The notes under the pieces were generated by a model. The model was not told the origin of the DNA, ran no database searches, and saw only the letters and a program-made list of their open reading frames with translations. Both the position numbers and the translations under genes were made by a program. Positions 1 through 7,534 of a stretch of 36,282 nt of DNA are shown one piece after another. Origin of the DNA: Chloroflexota bacterium (GTDB lineage Bacteria; Chloroflexota; UBA11872; UBA12225); the NCBI GenBank assembly GCA_016199265.1, contig JACQGX010000404.1, forward strand, positions 1-36,282, read 5' to 3'. Position 1 is the first letter of the stretch. The number at the start of each line of letters is the position of its first letter.

Positions 1-333
1 CTGGGTGGCCCCCAGACGACGCGGGCGACCGCCAAAGCGCCTGCTCACGCTGCCCCGTGCCCCCGCGCCACGAGCCGCACTGGGGCAGCGGCATGATCAC
101 GTTTGAATGGGGTGCTACCGCCGCGGGCGCCCACAGAGGGCAAAGACGCTATTCGGGCCGGTGCCGCCCGCCAACGCCGCCGGGCAGCACCGGCCTACTT
201 GCGCAGGCTGCCTGATCGCGTCCGGCAGCGCCGGCTGGAGGAGATTACTGAGCCAAAGCGCGCCGCTCTCCTGCCGGAAGCCTCTGATCAGACGGCACGT
301 AGCCAGGGGGAGTCGTTGGTTGTGAGGTAGACG
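1..333. other. Upstream region without a recognised gene
   Basis: I see no convincing coding region here. Short open frames exist on both strands but they are arginine-rich and low in complexity, as expected by chance at this GC content. A TGAGGT sequence about 7 bases before the ATG at 334 is a plausible ribosome binding site for the glucoamylase remnant that follows. Confidence 0.5.
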
Positions 334-2039
334 ATGCCTAGTGATGGACACGAGGCTTTCGGAAATCCCGGCTTGCCGGCGCGCTGGGCCACCGGCGCCA
401 AGGAAGGAGCCGGCACAGCTTGCGCGGCCGGGTCGCGCGTTTGGTTCACCCTCGCGAATGGGATCGTCACCGAGGTGTACTACCCGCGCGTGGATGTCGC
501 CAACACGCGCGACCTCCAATTCCTCGTCACCGACGGCCGGACGTTCTTCCACGAGGAGCAGCGGGATCTGCGCCACGTGGTCGAGTACCTGGACCGCCAG
601 GCCCTCGCCTACCGGCTGACGAGCGAGGACCCGGAGGGCCGGTACCAGATCACCAAGCACATCTTCACCGACCCACAGGGGGATGCGCTGGTTGTGCGGG
701 CGCACTTCGAGGCCCTCAAGGGCAGCACCACGGACTACCACCTCTACGTGCTGCTCGCACCCCACGTCGGCAACCAGGGCGACCACAACTTCGGGCGCGT
801 CATCGAGGCGGATGGGAAGACGTGGCTGGCGGCGCGGCGGGAGAGCATCGCCCTCGCCCTGAGGGCCTCGGTCCGCTTCGCCCGCGTCTCCTGCGGCTTC
901 GCCGGCGCGTCCGACGGCTGGACCGACCTCCACGCCGACTATGAGATGGATTGGACTTTCGGTTCTGCCTCGGACGGCAACATCGCTCTCACCGCGGAGC
1001 TCGACCTTTCTCAGGGCGCCGCGTTCACGTTGGCGCTGGGTTTCGGGCAGAGCTGGCAGCAGGCCATCGCGGCGGCTCGCGCCACGCTGAGCAGACCCTG
1101 GGAGGCGGTGGAGCAGGAGTATGTCGACCAGTGGCGGGAGTACTGCGCCAGCCTGAAGGACCTGAGCGCGTACGCCACCGACGGCGGCGAGACCTACTGG
1201 GCCAGCGCCATGGTGCTGAAGGCTCACGAGGACAAGACCTACCCCGGGGCCCTTATCGCGTCGCTGTCGATCCCCTGGGGGGAATCGGTAGGGGATAGCA
1301 ACGTCGGCGGGTATCACCTTTGCTAGCCGCGGGACCTGGTGTACGACGCTCTACTGCGGGCAGACACGCCGAATGGGCCGGCCTGGCGCCGGTACAACCA
1401 CGACGGCTACGGCGAGAAGGAGGACGGCGCCCCGTACGACGGCACCGGCGTGGGGCGAGCGTGGCCACTGCTTACCGGTGAACGGGCCCACTACGAGCTG
1501 GCCATGGGGCACGAAGTGGGGCCGTATGTTCGAGCCATGGAGCGCTTCGGCAGCCAAGGCCGCATGCTCCCCGAACAGGTCTGGGACGCCCAGGACATCC
1601 CGGAGCGGCGGCTATGGAGCGGCCGCGGCACGGGGTCGGCCACGCCGCTGGCCTGGGCGCACGCCGAGTACCTCCGGCTGCTGCGCTCGCGGCGCGACGG
1701 CCAGGTGTTCGACCGCATCCCCGACGTGTACGACCGCTACGTGGCACAGCAGGTCCAGTCCAACCTGGTGATCTGGAAGTTCAACCACAAAGTGCGCGCC
1801 ATGCGGGAGGGGCAGCGCCTGCGCGTCGAGGTGGGGGCCCATGTTTCCTTCACTGGACGCGCGACCATTGGACGACGGTGCACGACGACTCCATGGCGGA
1901 GGTGGCGCCCGACACCGGTATCTACGCGATCGAGTTCCCCCCGGCCGCGTTCACGGTTGGCCGGGCCTTGGCGTTCACCTTCTACTGGCCAGCGACCGAC
2001 CGCTGGGAGGGCCGGGATTTTGTGGTCGCCGTTACCTGA
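334..2039 (+). pseudogene. Decayed GH15 glucoamylase / glucodextranase-type gene
   Basis: The first 330 codons match the N-terminal beta-sandwich of bacterial GH15 glucoamylases (for example WFTLANGIVTEVYYPR near residues 36-51) and run into the start of the catalytic domain, GGYHL. Family members read VWPRDLV here; this copy has TGC-TAG before PRDLV, so a stop codon replaces the conserved Trp at 1324-1326. The same frame then continues with YDALLRADTPNGPAWRRYN, which in intact enzymes lies some 200-250 residues further on, so most of the alpha/alpha-barrel core is missing. Near a G-run at about 1830-1838 the frame changes again: the C-terminal sheet (TFYWPATDRWEGRDF) is read in another frame and ends at 2039. 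Three independent lesions make a functional enzyme very unlikely. An intact enzyme would release glucose or isomaltose units from alpha-glucans. Confidence 0.85.
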
Positions 2040-2302
2040 TGCCGACGGGGGGCCGACGCGCTCCGCCCGCGGCGTGCCCGACACCCATCAGACTCGACCG
2101 AACTCCGGGCGCGGGCGCGGCGGGTGCGGCGGCGACAGTTGTTCGAGCGCGGCCGCGCCGAGGGCCATGGTGCGCGTCACGATCTCAGCCGGCCGTCGCG
2201 TTTTCGATGGCTTGTGCTCGGCGCAGTACGCCAGGAACTCAGGCGTCTACCGGAATCGCCGCTCAGCCTGGTGCGGTGATGCCGAGGCGCCACCGCTACG
2301 AT
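2040..2302. other. Region between glucoamylase remnant and HMA selenoprotein gene
   Basis: No gene is recognised. A minus-strand frame around 2130-2250 reads like part of a protein (TPEFLAYCAEHKPSKTRR) but has no start or domain that I can name; it may be another gene remnant. Confidence 0.35.
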
Positions 2303-2773
2303 CTACCGCGGCTCGATCTTGCTCACCTTGTCCACGCGCGAGGCCTCGATCTCGCGCACGATTGCGCGAGGATCCGTGCGGGAAGGGTCGTAGGTAACGG
2401 TGACCCGCTGCCCGTCCACTTGTACGTTGCTGACGCCAGGCACACGGCCGGCAGAGGCGGCGACCCGCTCCTGTCAGCCGGGTCAGGTGATGGTCGGCAC
2501 GGTGAGCGCCACCCGAGCGCCACCCGAGCGCATGCCGCCAGGCGCGCCGGTCGCGACGTGCTGCTGACCCGCGTCTGGCGCCACCTGTCCCGCGGCCGAA
2601 GGCCCGGCGCTCGAGAAGCGCGCTGTGGCGCTCGTGCCAATCCTGCCGAACGCGCCGACCCCCACGGCCACCACCAAAGCGACGCCGGTGAGCGCGGCCA
2701 GCAGGGCGGTACGATTGCTTCGCCGCGGTTTGGCGCGGCGGCTGATCTGCGTCACGTTCTCTGAGACGTTCAC
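2303..2773 (-). CDS. HMA-domain metal-binding selenoprotein with U-x-x-U motif
   Basis: Read straight through, this frame gives an anchored protein of about 156 residues: a basic N-terminus, one membrane segment (about residues 24-42, LLAALTGVALVVAVGVGAF), a linker, and a C-terminal HMA (MerP/CopZ-like) domain. The domain reads ALTVPTIT-U-P-G-U-QERVAA, then GRVPGVSNVQVDGQRVTVTY and IVREIEAS, the beta-alpha-beta pattern of the family, followed by a TAG stop at 2303-2305. Both Cys of the usual metal-binding T-C-x-x-C are in-frame TGA (2483-2485 and 2474-2476), so selenocysteines 97 and 100 are proposed. The GTG start at 2773 overlaps the CcdA-like stop (GTGA) and has GGGGGA 7 bases upstream; an ATG at 2797 is an alternative. 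It is the last gene of an operon with the CcdA-like and MerT-like genes. Function inferred: soft-metal (mercury or copper) binding outside the membrane. No strong SECIS hairpin is obvious. Confidence 0.82.
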
Positions 2774-3501
2774 ATCGACATCCCCCACAGCGCCCATCGG
2801 GCCGCCTCGGCCAGGAAGTAGAGCGCCGCAAGCAGAAGGAGGACAGCGCTGGCGCGCTCCACCGCCGGCATGTGCCGCGAAACCGCTCTGAGCTGTTTGA
2901 ACGCGCCGGTTGCCCCGCCAATGGCGAGCAGCGGCAGGCCCCGGCCGGCGGCGAAGGCCAGAAAGAGCAGGCCGCCGTACCAGGCGGCACCCGTAAGGGC
3001 CGCGCCGATTGCCACGGGCACCATCAACGGGACGCAGGTGGGGCAGGTCACTAGCCCGTAGGGGAGCCCGAGCGCAAAGGCGCCCAGCCACGAACTGTTC
3101 GCCCCGGCGGGCGCAGCCAGACCGAACAGACCGGACAGACCGGGGAAGGAAAGGGGCAGGACTCCCAGAGCCGCCAGCGCGACGAGCAACGTGAGCAGCC
3201 CGGCCAGCGCGTTCCAGAGAGCCACATTGCCGCCGACGAGTTGCTGGGCCACGGCGCCAGCGGCCCCAAAGAGGGCGCCGACGGCCACATTCACCAGCGA
3301 GATTCCCCCAAGGAACGCCAGCGCGCGACCCCTGGCGGCCGCTCCCGAGCGGGCGCCAGCCCCGACGTAGCCGACAATCACCGGCGTGAGCGCGAAGGTG
3401 GTCGGCGTCAGCGTGGACACGATACCCAGGATAAACGCGAGCGCCACCGCCCACAGAGAGTACTGGGCGAAAACCTCCGTGAGCTGCTGCGGATCGGCCA
3501 T
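2770..3501 (-). CDS. CcdA/DsbD-like membrane thiol-electron transporter
   Basis: The protein has 243 residues and about six hydrophobic segments, matching the CcdA/DsbD transmembrane family that carries reducing equivalents from cytoplasmic thioredoxin to extracytoplasmic partners. Family members normally have one Cys in the first and one in the fourth membrane segment. Here segment 1 reads STLTPTTFALTP with no Cys, while segment 4 has a close pair, VTCPTCVPLM (Cys153, Cys156). That pattern also recalls metal-binding CPxC motifs, so a transport role is possible. The ATG at 3501 has GAGGTAG upstream and lies 7 bases after the MerT-like gene; the 3' end overlaps the HMA selenoprotein start. Inference: it keeps the operon partners reduced or moves their metal. 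Confidence 0.75.
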   Translation of the reverse strand: MADPQQLTEVFAQYSLWAVALAFILGIVSTLTPTTFALTPVIVGYVGAGARSGAAARGRALAFLGGISLVNVAVGALFGAAGAVAQQLVGGNVALWNALAGLLTLLVALAALGVLPLSFPGLSGLFGLAAPAGANSSWLGAFALGLPYGLVTCPTCVPLMVPVAIGAALTGAAWYGGLLFLAFAAGRGLPLLAIGGATGAFKQLRAVSRHMPAVERASAVLLLLAALYFLAEAARWALWGMSM

Positions 3502-3508
3502 GCCCCTA

Positions 3509-4081
3509 CTACCTCGATGCTGCCGGCGCCGCGGCCGCGACGCGTGCCTCCAGCGCCTCGTCCAACAGACGCTCCAGCCGCGCCGCGTCAAGCGCTCCCT
3601 GTGCCCGCAGACGCCCATCGATCACCAGGGCCGGCGTCCGCAGCACACGGTGTCGCTCTGCCACATCGGGCCGCTCGAGCAGATCAATCACCTGCACGTG
3701 GACTCGATCTTCGTACCGCGGCCGAATCGCCTTCCAACTGCGCTCCACCCCCGCGCAACTGGCGCAGCCGGAGGTCTTGAGAATCTGGAGTTGCAGCGGC
3801 TCCACCGCAGGCGCTCCGCGCCCTGGCGCGTGCTGCGGCTCGGCCAGAGCGGGCGGGGCCGCGCTCGCCGGAGCCGCCGGAGCGGCCGCCTGCGCGACGA
3901 ACGTTTGGCGCGACCACAGCCAGAGGCTGCCGGCAAAGAGCAGGCCGAGCGCGACGAAGAGCACGGGGTAAGTCTCAGCGATCAGGCCGCCCAGGGCCGT
4001 CCCGGCCAGGACGGCGCCGAGGATGGGCAGATAACACGGGCACGAGATCGCCGCCACGGCCAGGAGTAGGTGTCGTCGCAT
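3509..4081 (-). CDS. MerT-like membrane domain fused to a thioredoxin-fold domain
   Basis: This 190-residue protein begins with a short membrane domain of two hydrophobic helices (about residues 5-34 and 38-56) whose first helix contains ISCPCYLPILG, resembling the Cys pair in the first helix of MerT-type mercury transporters and in methylamine-utilisation/MauE-like proteins. A flexible Ala/Pro linker follows (63-95), then a glutaredoxin/thioredoxin-fold domain with the pair TSGCASC (Cys106, Cys109), a VIDLLERP strand and RTPALVIDGRL, the cis-Pro loop typical of the fold. It is the first gene of the operon with the CcdA-like and HMA proteins, behind the promoter at 4158-4186. Inference: it passes a soft metal or electrons between the membrane and the HMA partner. 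The MerT assignment rests on motif and length only. Confidence 0.7.
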   Translation of the reverse strand: MRRHLLLAVAAISCPCYLPILGAVLAGTALGGLIAETYPVLFVALGLLFAGSLWLWSRQTFVAQAAAPAAPASAAPPALAEPQHAPGRGAPAVEPLQLQILKTSGCASCAGVERSWKAIRPRYEDRVHVQVIDLLERPDVAERHRVLRTPALVIDGRLRAQGALDAARLERLLDEALEARVAAAAPAASR

Positions 4082-4157
4082 GGTGGGTTCTCCGGAGATC
4101 TTGACCCTGGAGCTTCCAGGCGCCTGCAGCCGACGCCGGTGCCGTTCGTACCAGGAA

Positions 4158-4186
4158 TCTATACGGCTAGCCGTATGTTAGCACAA
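4158..4186 (-). promoter_or_regulatory. Promoter of the MerT-like/CcdA/HMA operon
   Basis: On the minus strand there is a -35-like TTGTGC (4181-4186), a 17-base spacer and a -10-like TATAGA (4158-4163), placing transcription start near 4150, about 70 bases before the ATG at 4081. The spacer and -10 box are covered by a perfect palindrome, so the promoter is probably controlled. Confidence 0.6.
4161..4176. promoter_or_regulatory. 16-bp perfect palindrome, probable operator
   Basis: ATACGGCTAGCCGTAT is a perfect inverted repeat lying between the -35 and -10 boxes and touching the -10. A repressor or MerR/ArsR-type sensor dimer could bind here. It differs from the CTTACG-type sites of the TetR gene nearby, so a second regulator, not encoded in the window, may be involved. 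Confidence 0.6.
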
Positions 4187-4268
4187 ACGGCAGCCGTGCT
4201 GGAGCTGCGGTGCACCGCCTCAGGGTTACTCATGGTTGCTCTGCCCAATGCTCCTACCCCTCGAGCGG

Positions 4269-5288
4269 CTAGCCGGCCACCAGGGTGGCGAGCGCGCCGC
4301 CGGCCACGGCGACGGCCAAGAAGCCGGCCGCGAGGGCGGCGATCACCGGCAGGCGAAAGAATCCCGTGAGCAGGGCCACCTCCGACGCGCTCATCCCCAG
4401 GCCCGTGATCACCAACGCCACGACTGCGCCGATTCCCATGCCCTTGTCCAGGAGCGCCGCGGTGATCGGCAGGAGGATCTCGGCGTTGATGTAGACGGGC
4501 AGGCCGAGCAGGGCCATCAAGGGGATCGCGAAGGGCTGGTCGGGACCGGCGACGGCGACGATCCAGCCGACGGGCATGAACCCCCGGACGAGCGCCCCAA
4601 TCGTCGTGCCGAGCAGGAGGTGCGGCAGCAGGGAGACAAAGGCGCTCCACGACGCGCCCCACGCCTGGCGCACTGCCCTCCAGGCCCCGCGCCGGCCCAG
4701 CGCGGCCGCAGCACCGCGCCCCGCCTCGAGCGCCGGCACTCCCGTCGGGATGGTCCCCGGTGCGGGGCCGCTCTCCCCGTTGCCTTCGAACATGCCGGCG
4801 TGCGGCGTGCGCGGCACATGTGCCACGGGCGCCCGAATCCGGTCCTTCACGTCTCGCTCAAAGCCGAACCGCGCGAACAGGGCGCCAATGCCCATCGACG
4901 CGAGGAAGGTCACCGCGGCGTACAGCACCGTCAGCTTCGGCCCGATCAAGAAGACCAGCACCCCCAGTACAATGCCGTCCAACAGCGGCGAGGAGATGAG
5001 GAACGCCATCGTCGGCCCGAACGGCACGCCGCTCCGCAGCAGCACCGCCAGCACCGGGATGGTCGTCATGGAGCAGAACGGCGTCACGGTGCCGAGCGCG
5101 GCGCCCGCGAGGTAGCTCGTCGAGGCGCGCCGCCGCTGGAACAGCGCGCGAACCCGCGCCTCCGGCAGCCGTACTTGCAGAAGCGCCATCAGGAAAATTA
5201 GTGCCAGGAAGAGCAGCCCCAGCGCCGGGGTCGTGACCAGAAACCAGCGCACGCCCTCCAAGAGATTGCCCGTGAAACTGCCCGTCAT
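4269..5288 (-). CDS. DUF318/YraQ-type permease
   Basis: The 339-residue protein has two blocks of hydrophobic helices separated by a hydrophilic loop (about 145-200). It carries the family repeats FCSMTTIPVLAVLLRSGVPFG with FLISSPLLDG in the first half and PVYINAEILLPITAALLDKG in the second, which identify the DUF318 (UPF0718, YraQ-like) permeases often found beside arsenic, mercury or other metalloid genes. The ATG at 5288 is preceded by GGCGAGA. It has its own strong promoter (5371-5399) divergent from the TetR gene and lies upstream, on the same strand, of the MerT-like operon. Inference: efflux of a metal or organometal, induced through the TetR regulator. Confidence 0.8.
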   Translation of the reverse strand: MTGSFTGNLLEGVRWFLVTTPALGLLFLALIFLMALLQVRLPEARVRALFQRRRASTSYLAGAALGTVTPFCSMTTIPVLAVLLRSGVPFGPTMAFLISSPLLDGIVLGVLVFLIGPKLTVLYAAVTFLASMGIGALFARFGFERDVKDRIRAPVAHVPRTPHAGMFEGNGESGPAPGTIPTGVPALEAGRGAAAALGRRGAWRAVRQAWGASWSAFVSLLPHLLLGTTIGALVRGFMPVGWIVAVAGPDQPFAIPLMALLGLPVYINAEILLPITAALLDKGMGIGAVVALVITGLGMSASEVALLTGFFRLPVIAALAAGFLAVAVAGGALATLVAG

Positions 5289-5346
5289 CGTCTCGCCGCC
5301 GTCCTTGTCTGCCCCACCAAGTGGGTGAGGGCTCGCCTTCGCGAGC

Positions 5347-5392
5347 CTTACGTTGTAACCTTACGTCGTAAGTCTAGCGCCTACGTTGTAAG
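5347..5392. promoter_or_regulatory. Three operator-like 13-bp palindromes
   Basis: Three related sites, CTTACGTTGTAAC (5347-5359), CTTACGTCGTAAG (5360-5372) and CCTACGTTGTAAG (5380-5392), share a dyad core T-T/C-TACG-N-N-GTAA. The first two abut and the third begins 20 bases after the second. They cover the permease promoter and the region upstream of the TetR gene, the usual arrangement for a TetR-family repressor controlling itself and a divergent transporter. Confidence 0.7.
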
Positions 5393-5399
5393 CTGTCAA
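5371..5399 (-). promoter_or_regulatory. Promoter of the permease gene
   Basis: The minus strand has a consensus -35 TTGACA (5394-5399), exactly 17 bases, then TAGACT (5371-5376) as -10. One operator-like palindrome fills the spacer and two more follow the -10. A 7-bp hairpin (GGCTCGC / GCGAGCC, 5330-5347) lies in the leader of this transcript. Confidence 0.7.
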
Positions 5400-5443
5400 T
5401 GGGGCCGAGGCCCGGAGGCTCGCAGGCAAAGGGAGGAAACATC

Positions 5444-6157
5444 GTGACCATTACGCCCGAACGTGCACCTATCGCTGAGCCTGCCTCGGCGGGCCTGCAC
5501 GAGGCGCCACCGCGCGGCCCGCTGAGCCGCCGGCGAGTGCTGGAGGCTGCCCTGCGGCTGGTCGACGCCGAAGGGCTGGAGACCCTCAGCATGCGGCGGC
5601 TGGGAGCCGCGCTGGGTGTGGAGGCGATGTCGCTCTACCGGTATGTCCCGAGCAAGGACGCGCTCCTCGACGGCCTGGCCGAGCGGCTGTGGGCGGAGGT
5701 GTTGCCCTCCGTCGAGGCCGCGCCGGATTGGCAGGCAGCGGTGCGGGCAACGGCCGCATCCTTGCGCCGGCTCGCCCACGCACACCCGAACGCCTATCCG
5801 CTGCTGCTGGCGCGCGAAACCCTGCCGGGGCCGGCGCTCCGCGTGTTCGACGCAATGCTCAGGATGCTCCGCGGCGCCGGATTTGATCCCGAGCTTGCCG
5901 ACCAGGCACTGGGGACCCTCGTTGCCTATGCCGCTGGCTATGCCATGGTCGAGCTCGCGTGCTGCCTCGGGCGGCCCGACTTGGCCGCCCGGCGCTGCGT
6001 CCCCCCAGACACGGGTCGCCGCTTTGCCGACGTCGCCCGCGCACTCGGGGAATGCGACCCCGACGCCCAGTTCGAGTTCGGGCTGGAGGCGATCCTCGGC
6101 GGTCTAGAGGCCAAGAGGCGGGCCCGGCGCTCACTGCGCAACGCGCGGCGCCGATGA
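5444..6157 (+). CDS. TetR-family transcriptional regulator
   Basis: The 237-residue protein has a helix-turn-helix at about residues 30-76 (RRVLEAALRLVDAEGLETLS, then LGAALGVEAMSLYRYVPSK) and a long helical C-terminal domain like that of TetR-class proteins (TetR_C), which binds the ligand. The GTG at 5444 is chosen because GGGAGG (5431-5436) lies 7 bases upstream; an in-frame ATG at 5399 would overlap the permease promoter. It diverges from the permease gene across three operator-like palindromes, so it probably represses that promoter and its own. A Cys pair, ACC at about residues 170-173, could sense metals, but the ligand is unknown. Confidence 0.85.
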   Translation: MTITPERAPIAEPASAGLHEAPPRGPLSRRRVLEAALRLVDAEGLETLSMRRLGAALGVEAMSLYRYVPSKDALLDGLAERLWAEVLPSVEAAPDWQAAVRATAASLRRLAHAHPNAYPLLLARETLPGPALRVFDAMLRMLRGAGFDPELADQALGTLVAYAAGYAMVELACCLGRPDLAARRCVPPDTGRRFADVARALGECDPDAQFEFGLEAILGGLEAKRRARRSLRNARRR

Positions 6158-6201
6158 CGTCCAGGCAGCACCGCAGCAGGCCCCGCGGGGGGTAGCGTCC
6201 G

Positions 6202-6468
6202 CGCTCTCGAAAACAGACCGCCTCGAGCCCTCACGGGCTATTCAAGTTGGTGGCCGACGCCCGGACCGATCGCCTGCTGGGCGCGCACGTCCTGGCCGAG
6301 AACGCCGGCGATGTGATCCACGCGGCGACGCTGGCGATCAAGTTTGGCCTCACGGTGCAGGATCTGACGCAGACGTTCGCGCCGTATCTCACCATGGCCG
6401 AGGGGCTCAAGCTGGCCGCTCAAACGTTTGGCAAAGACGTGAGCAAGCTCTCTTGCTGCGCGGCGTAG
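6202..6468 (+). pseudogene. merA: Remnant of mercuric reductase (MerA) C-terminus
   Basis: From 6241 the frame reads [36 protein letters not shown], then [17 protein letters not shown] and ends VSKLSCCAA. This is the C-terminal dimerisation region of mercuric reductase, including the vicinal Cys pair that delivers Hg(II) to the active site. A trace of the preceding strand (PPRALT) is visible in another frame at about 6213-6233. The FAD and NAD domains are absent: the TetR gene ends at 6157. So it is the last 75 or so codons of a roughly 550-codon gene, cut off and frameshifted at its 5' side. It converges with egtD. It shows that a true mer determinant once lay here. Confidence 0.85.
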
Positions 6469-6481
6469 GCCGGCCGGTGGC

Positions 6482-7531
6482 TTAGGCCGGCACGAACAGG
6501 TTCACGGCGAACCGCTCGCCGCGATCGAGCCACCGCGCCTCGACGGCGAGACCGGCCGCCGCGGACAGCGCGTCGATTTCGGCGAGGGAGTATTTGTACG
6601 AGTTCTCGGTATGGATTGGCTCGCCGGGCTCGAATGACACCGTCAGGTCGAGGTCCCGGATGCGGACCCGCTGGGTGCGCGTGCTGACCAGGTACATCTC
6701 GATCCGGCCCACGACCTCGTCGTAATGTGCCCGGTGTTCGAACGCGTCCAGGTCGAACTCGCCGCCGAGCTCGCGGTTGATGCGCGCCAGGAGGTTGAGG
6801 TTGAAGCGTGCCGTCACGCCCTGCGCGTCGTCGTACGCCGGCTCCAGCACCTCGCGGCTCTTGCGCAGATCGACTCCCATCAACAGGCGGTCGGCAGGCG
6901 TCATCGTCGCCCGCACGCGGCCCAGGAAGCGCGCCGCCTCGGCGCGCTCGAGGTTACCGACGTTCGATCCCAACCAGAGGATGAGCTTGGGGCGTTCGCT
7001 CTCGGCACGGAGAAAGCGCAGGCCGTCGTCGTATTCGGCGGCGATTGCCCTGATCTCGAGTGCGGGATAGTCGTTCAGCAGGGCGTGCGAGCTCTCCTCC
7101 AGCATGCTGCGTGAGATGTCGATCGGCACGTAGCACAGGTGTTGCCGGCGCTGCTGCTGCCGGTGCCGGAAGAACGCGTCGAGCAGGAGCCGCGTTTTTG
7201 CTGCGCTGCCGCTTCCCAGCTCGACCAGCGTCGTCGCCGATGGCACCTGCGCCGCGATCTCGTTGGCGTGGGCTTCGAGGATCTCGCGCTCGGCCCGCGT
7301 CACGTAGTATTCCGGCAGCTCGCAGATCGCTTCGAAGAGCAGCGAGCCCTCCTCGTCGTAGAAGTACCGGCACGGGAGCGACTTCGGCGTCGCGGTCAGC
7401 CCGGCCGCCACGTCCTCGGCAAACGTCGTGCGTTGCGTGCCGGCTCCGGCTTCGATCAGCGTGAGATGTCCCCACGACGGTGCTGCCATGCCTTCAGCGT
7501 CTACGGATGGGGTGCTCGGCGGTGGTGTCAT
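6482..7531 (-). CDS. egtD: L-histidine N-alpha-methyltransferase EgtD
   Basis: The 349-residue protein matches EgtD, the SAM-dependent enzyme that trimethylates histidine to hercynine, the precursor of ergothioneine and selenoneine. Visible family features are the N-terminal LPCRYFYDEEGSLLFEAIC, the SAM-binding TTLVELGSGSAAKTRLLLDA (about 100-119), PIDISRSMLEES, LILWLGSNVGN and the C-terminal ENSYKYSLAEIDALSAAAGL. The length fits the family. The ATG at 7531 lies three bases after the senB stop, with GGAAGGAG upstream inside senB, so the two are translated from one message. There is no egtB/senA in the window. Because it is paired with senB, its hercynine is most likely used for selenoneine. 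Confidence 0.92.
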   Translation of the reverse strand: MTPPPSTPSVDAEGMAAPSWGHLTLIEAGAGTQRTTFAEDVAAGLTATPKSLPCRYFYDEEGSLLFEAICELPEYYVTRAEREILEAHANEIAAQVPSATTLVELGSGSAAKTRLLLDAFFRHRQQQRRQHLCYVPIDISRSMLEESSHALLNDYPALEIRAIAAEYDDGLRFLRAESERPKLILWLGSNVGNLERAEAARFLGRVRATMTPADRLLMGVDLRKSREVLEPAYDDAQGVTARFNLNLLARINRELGGEFDLDAFEHRAHYDEVVGRIEMYLVSTRTQRVRIRDLDLTVSFEPGEPIHTENSYKYSLAEIDALSAAAGLAVEARWLDRGERFAVNLFVPA

Positions 7532-7534
7532 CGA

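Noticed and set aside
115-1317. Long minus-strand open frame opposite the glucoamylase remnant
   Set aside because: It is the antisense shadow of a GC-rich gene; composition is Arg/Gly/Val-rich and no domain is recognisable, while the plus strand shows a clear GH15 pattern.
1324-1326. In-frame TAG as pyrrolysine or suppressed stop
   Set aside because: The position is an invariant Trp of GH15, the catalytic core is missing just after it and a frameshift follows, so decay explains it better than recoding.
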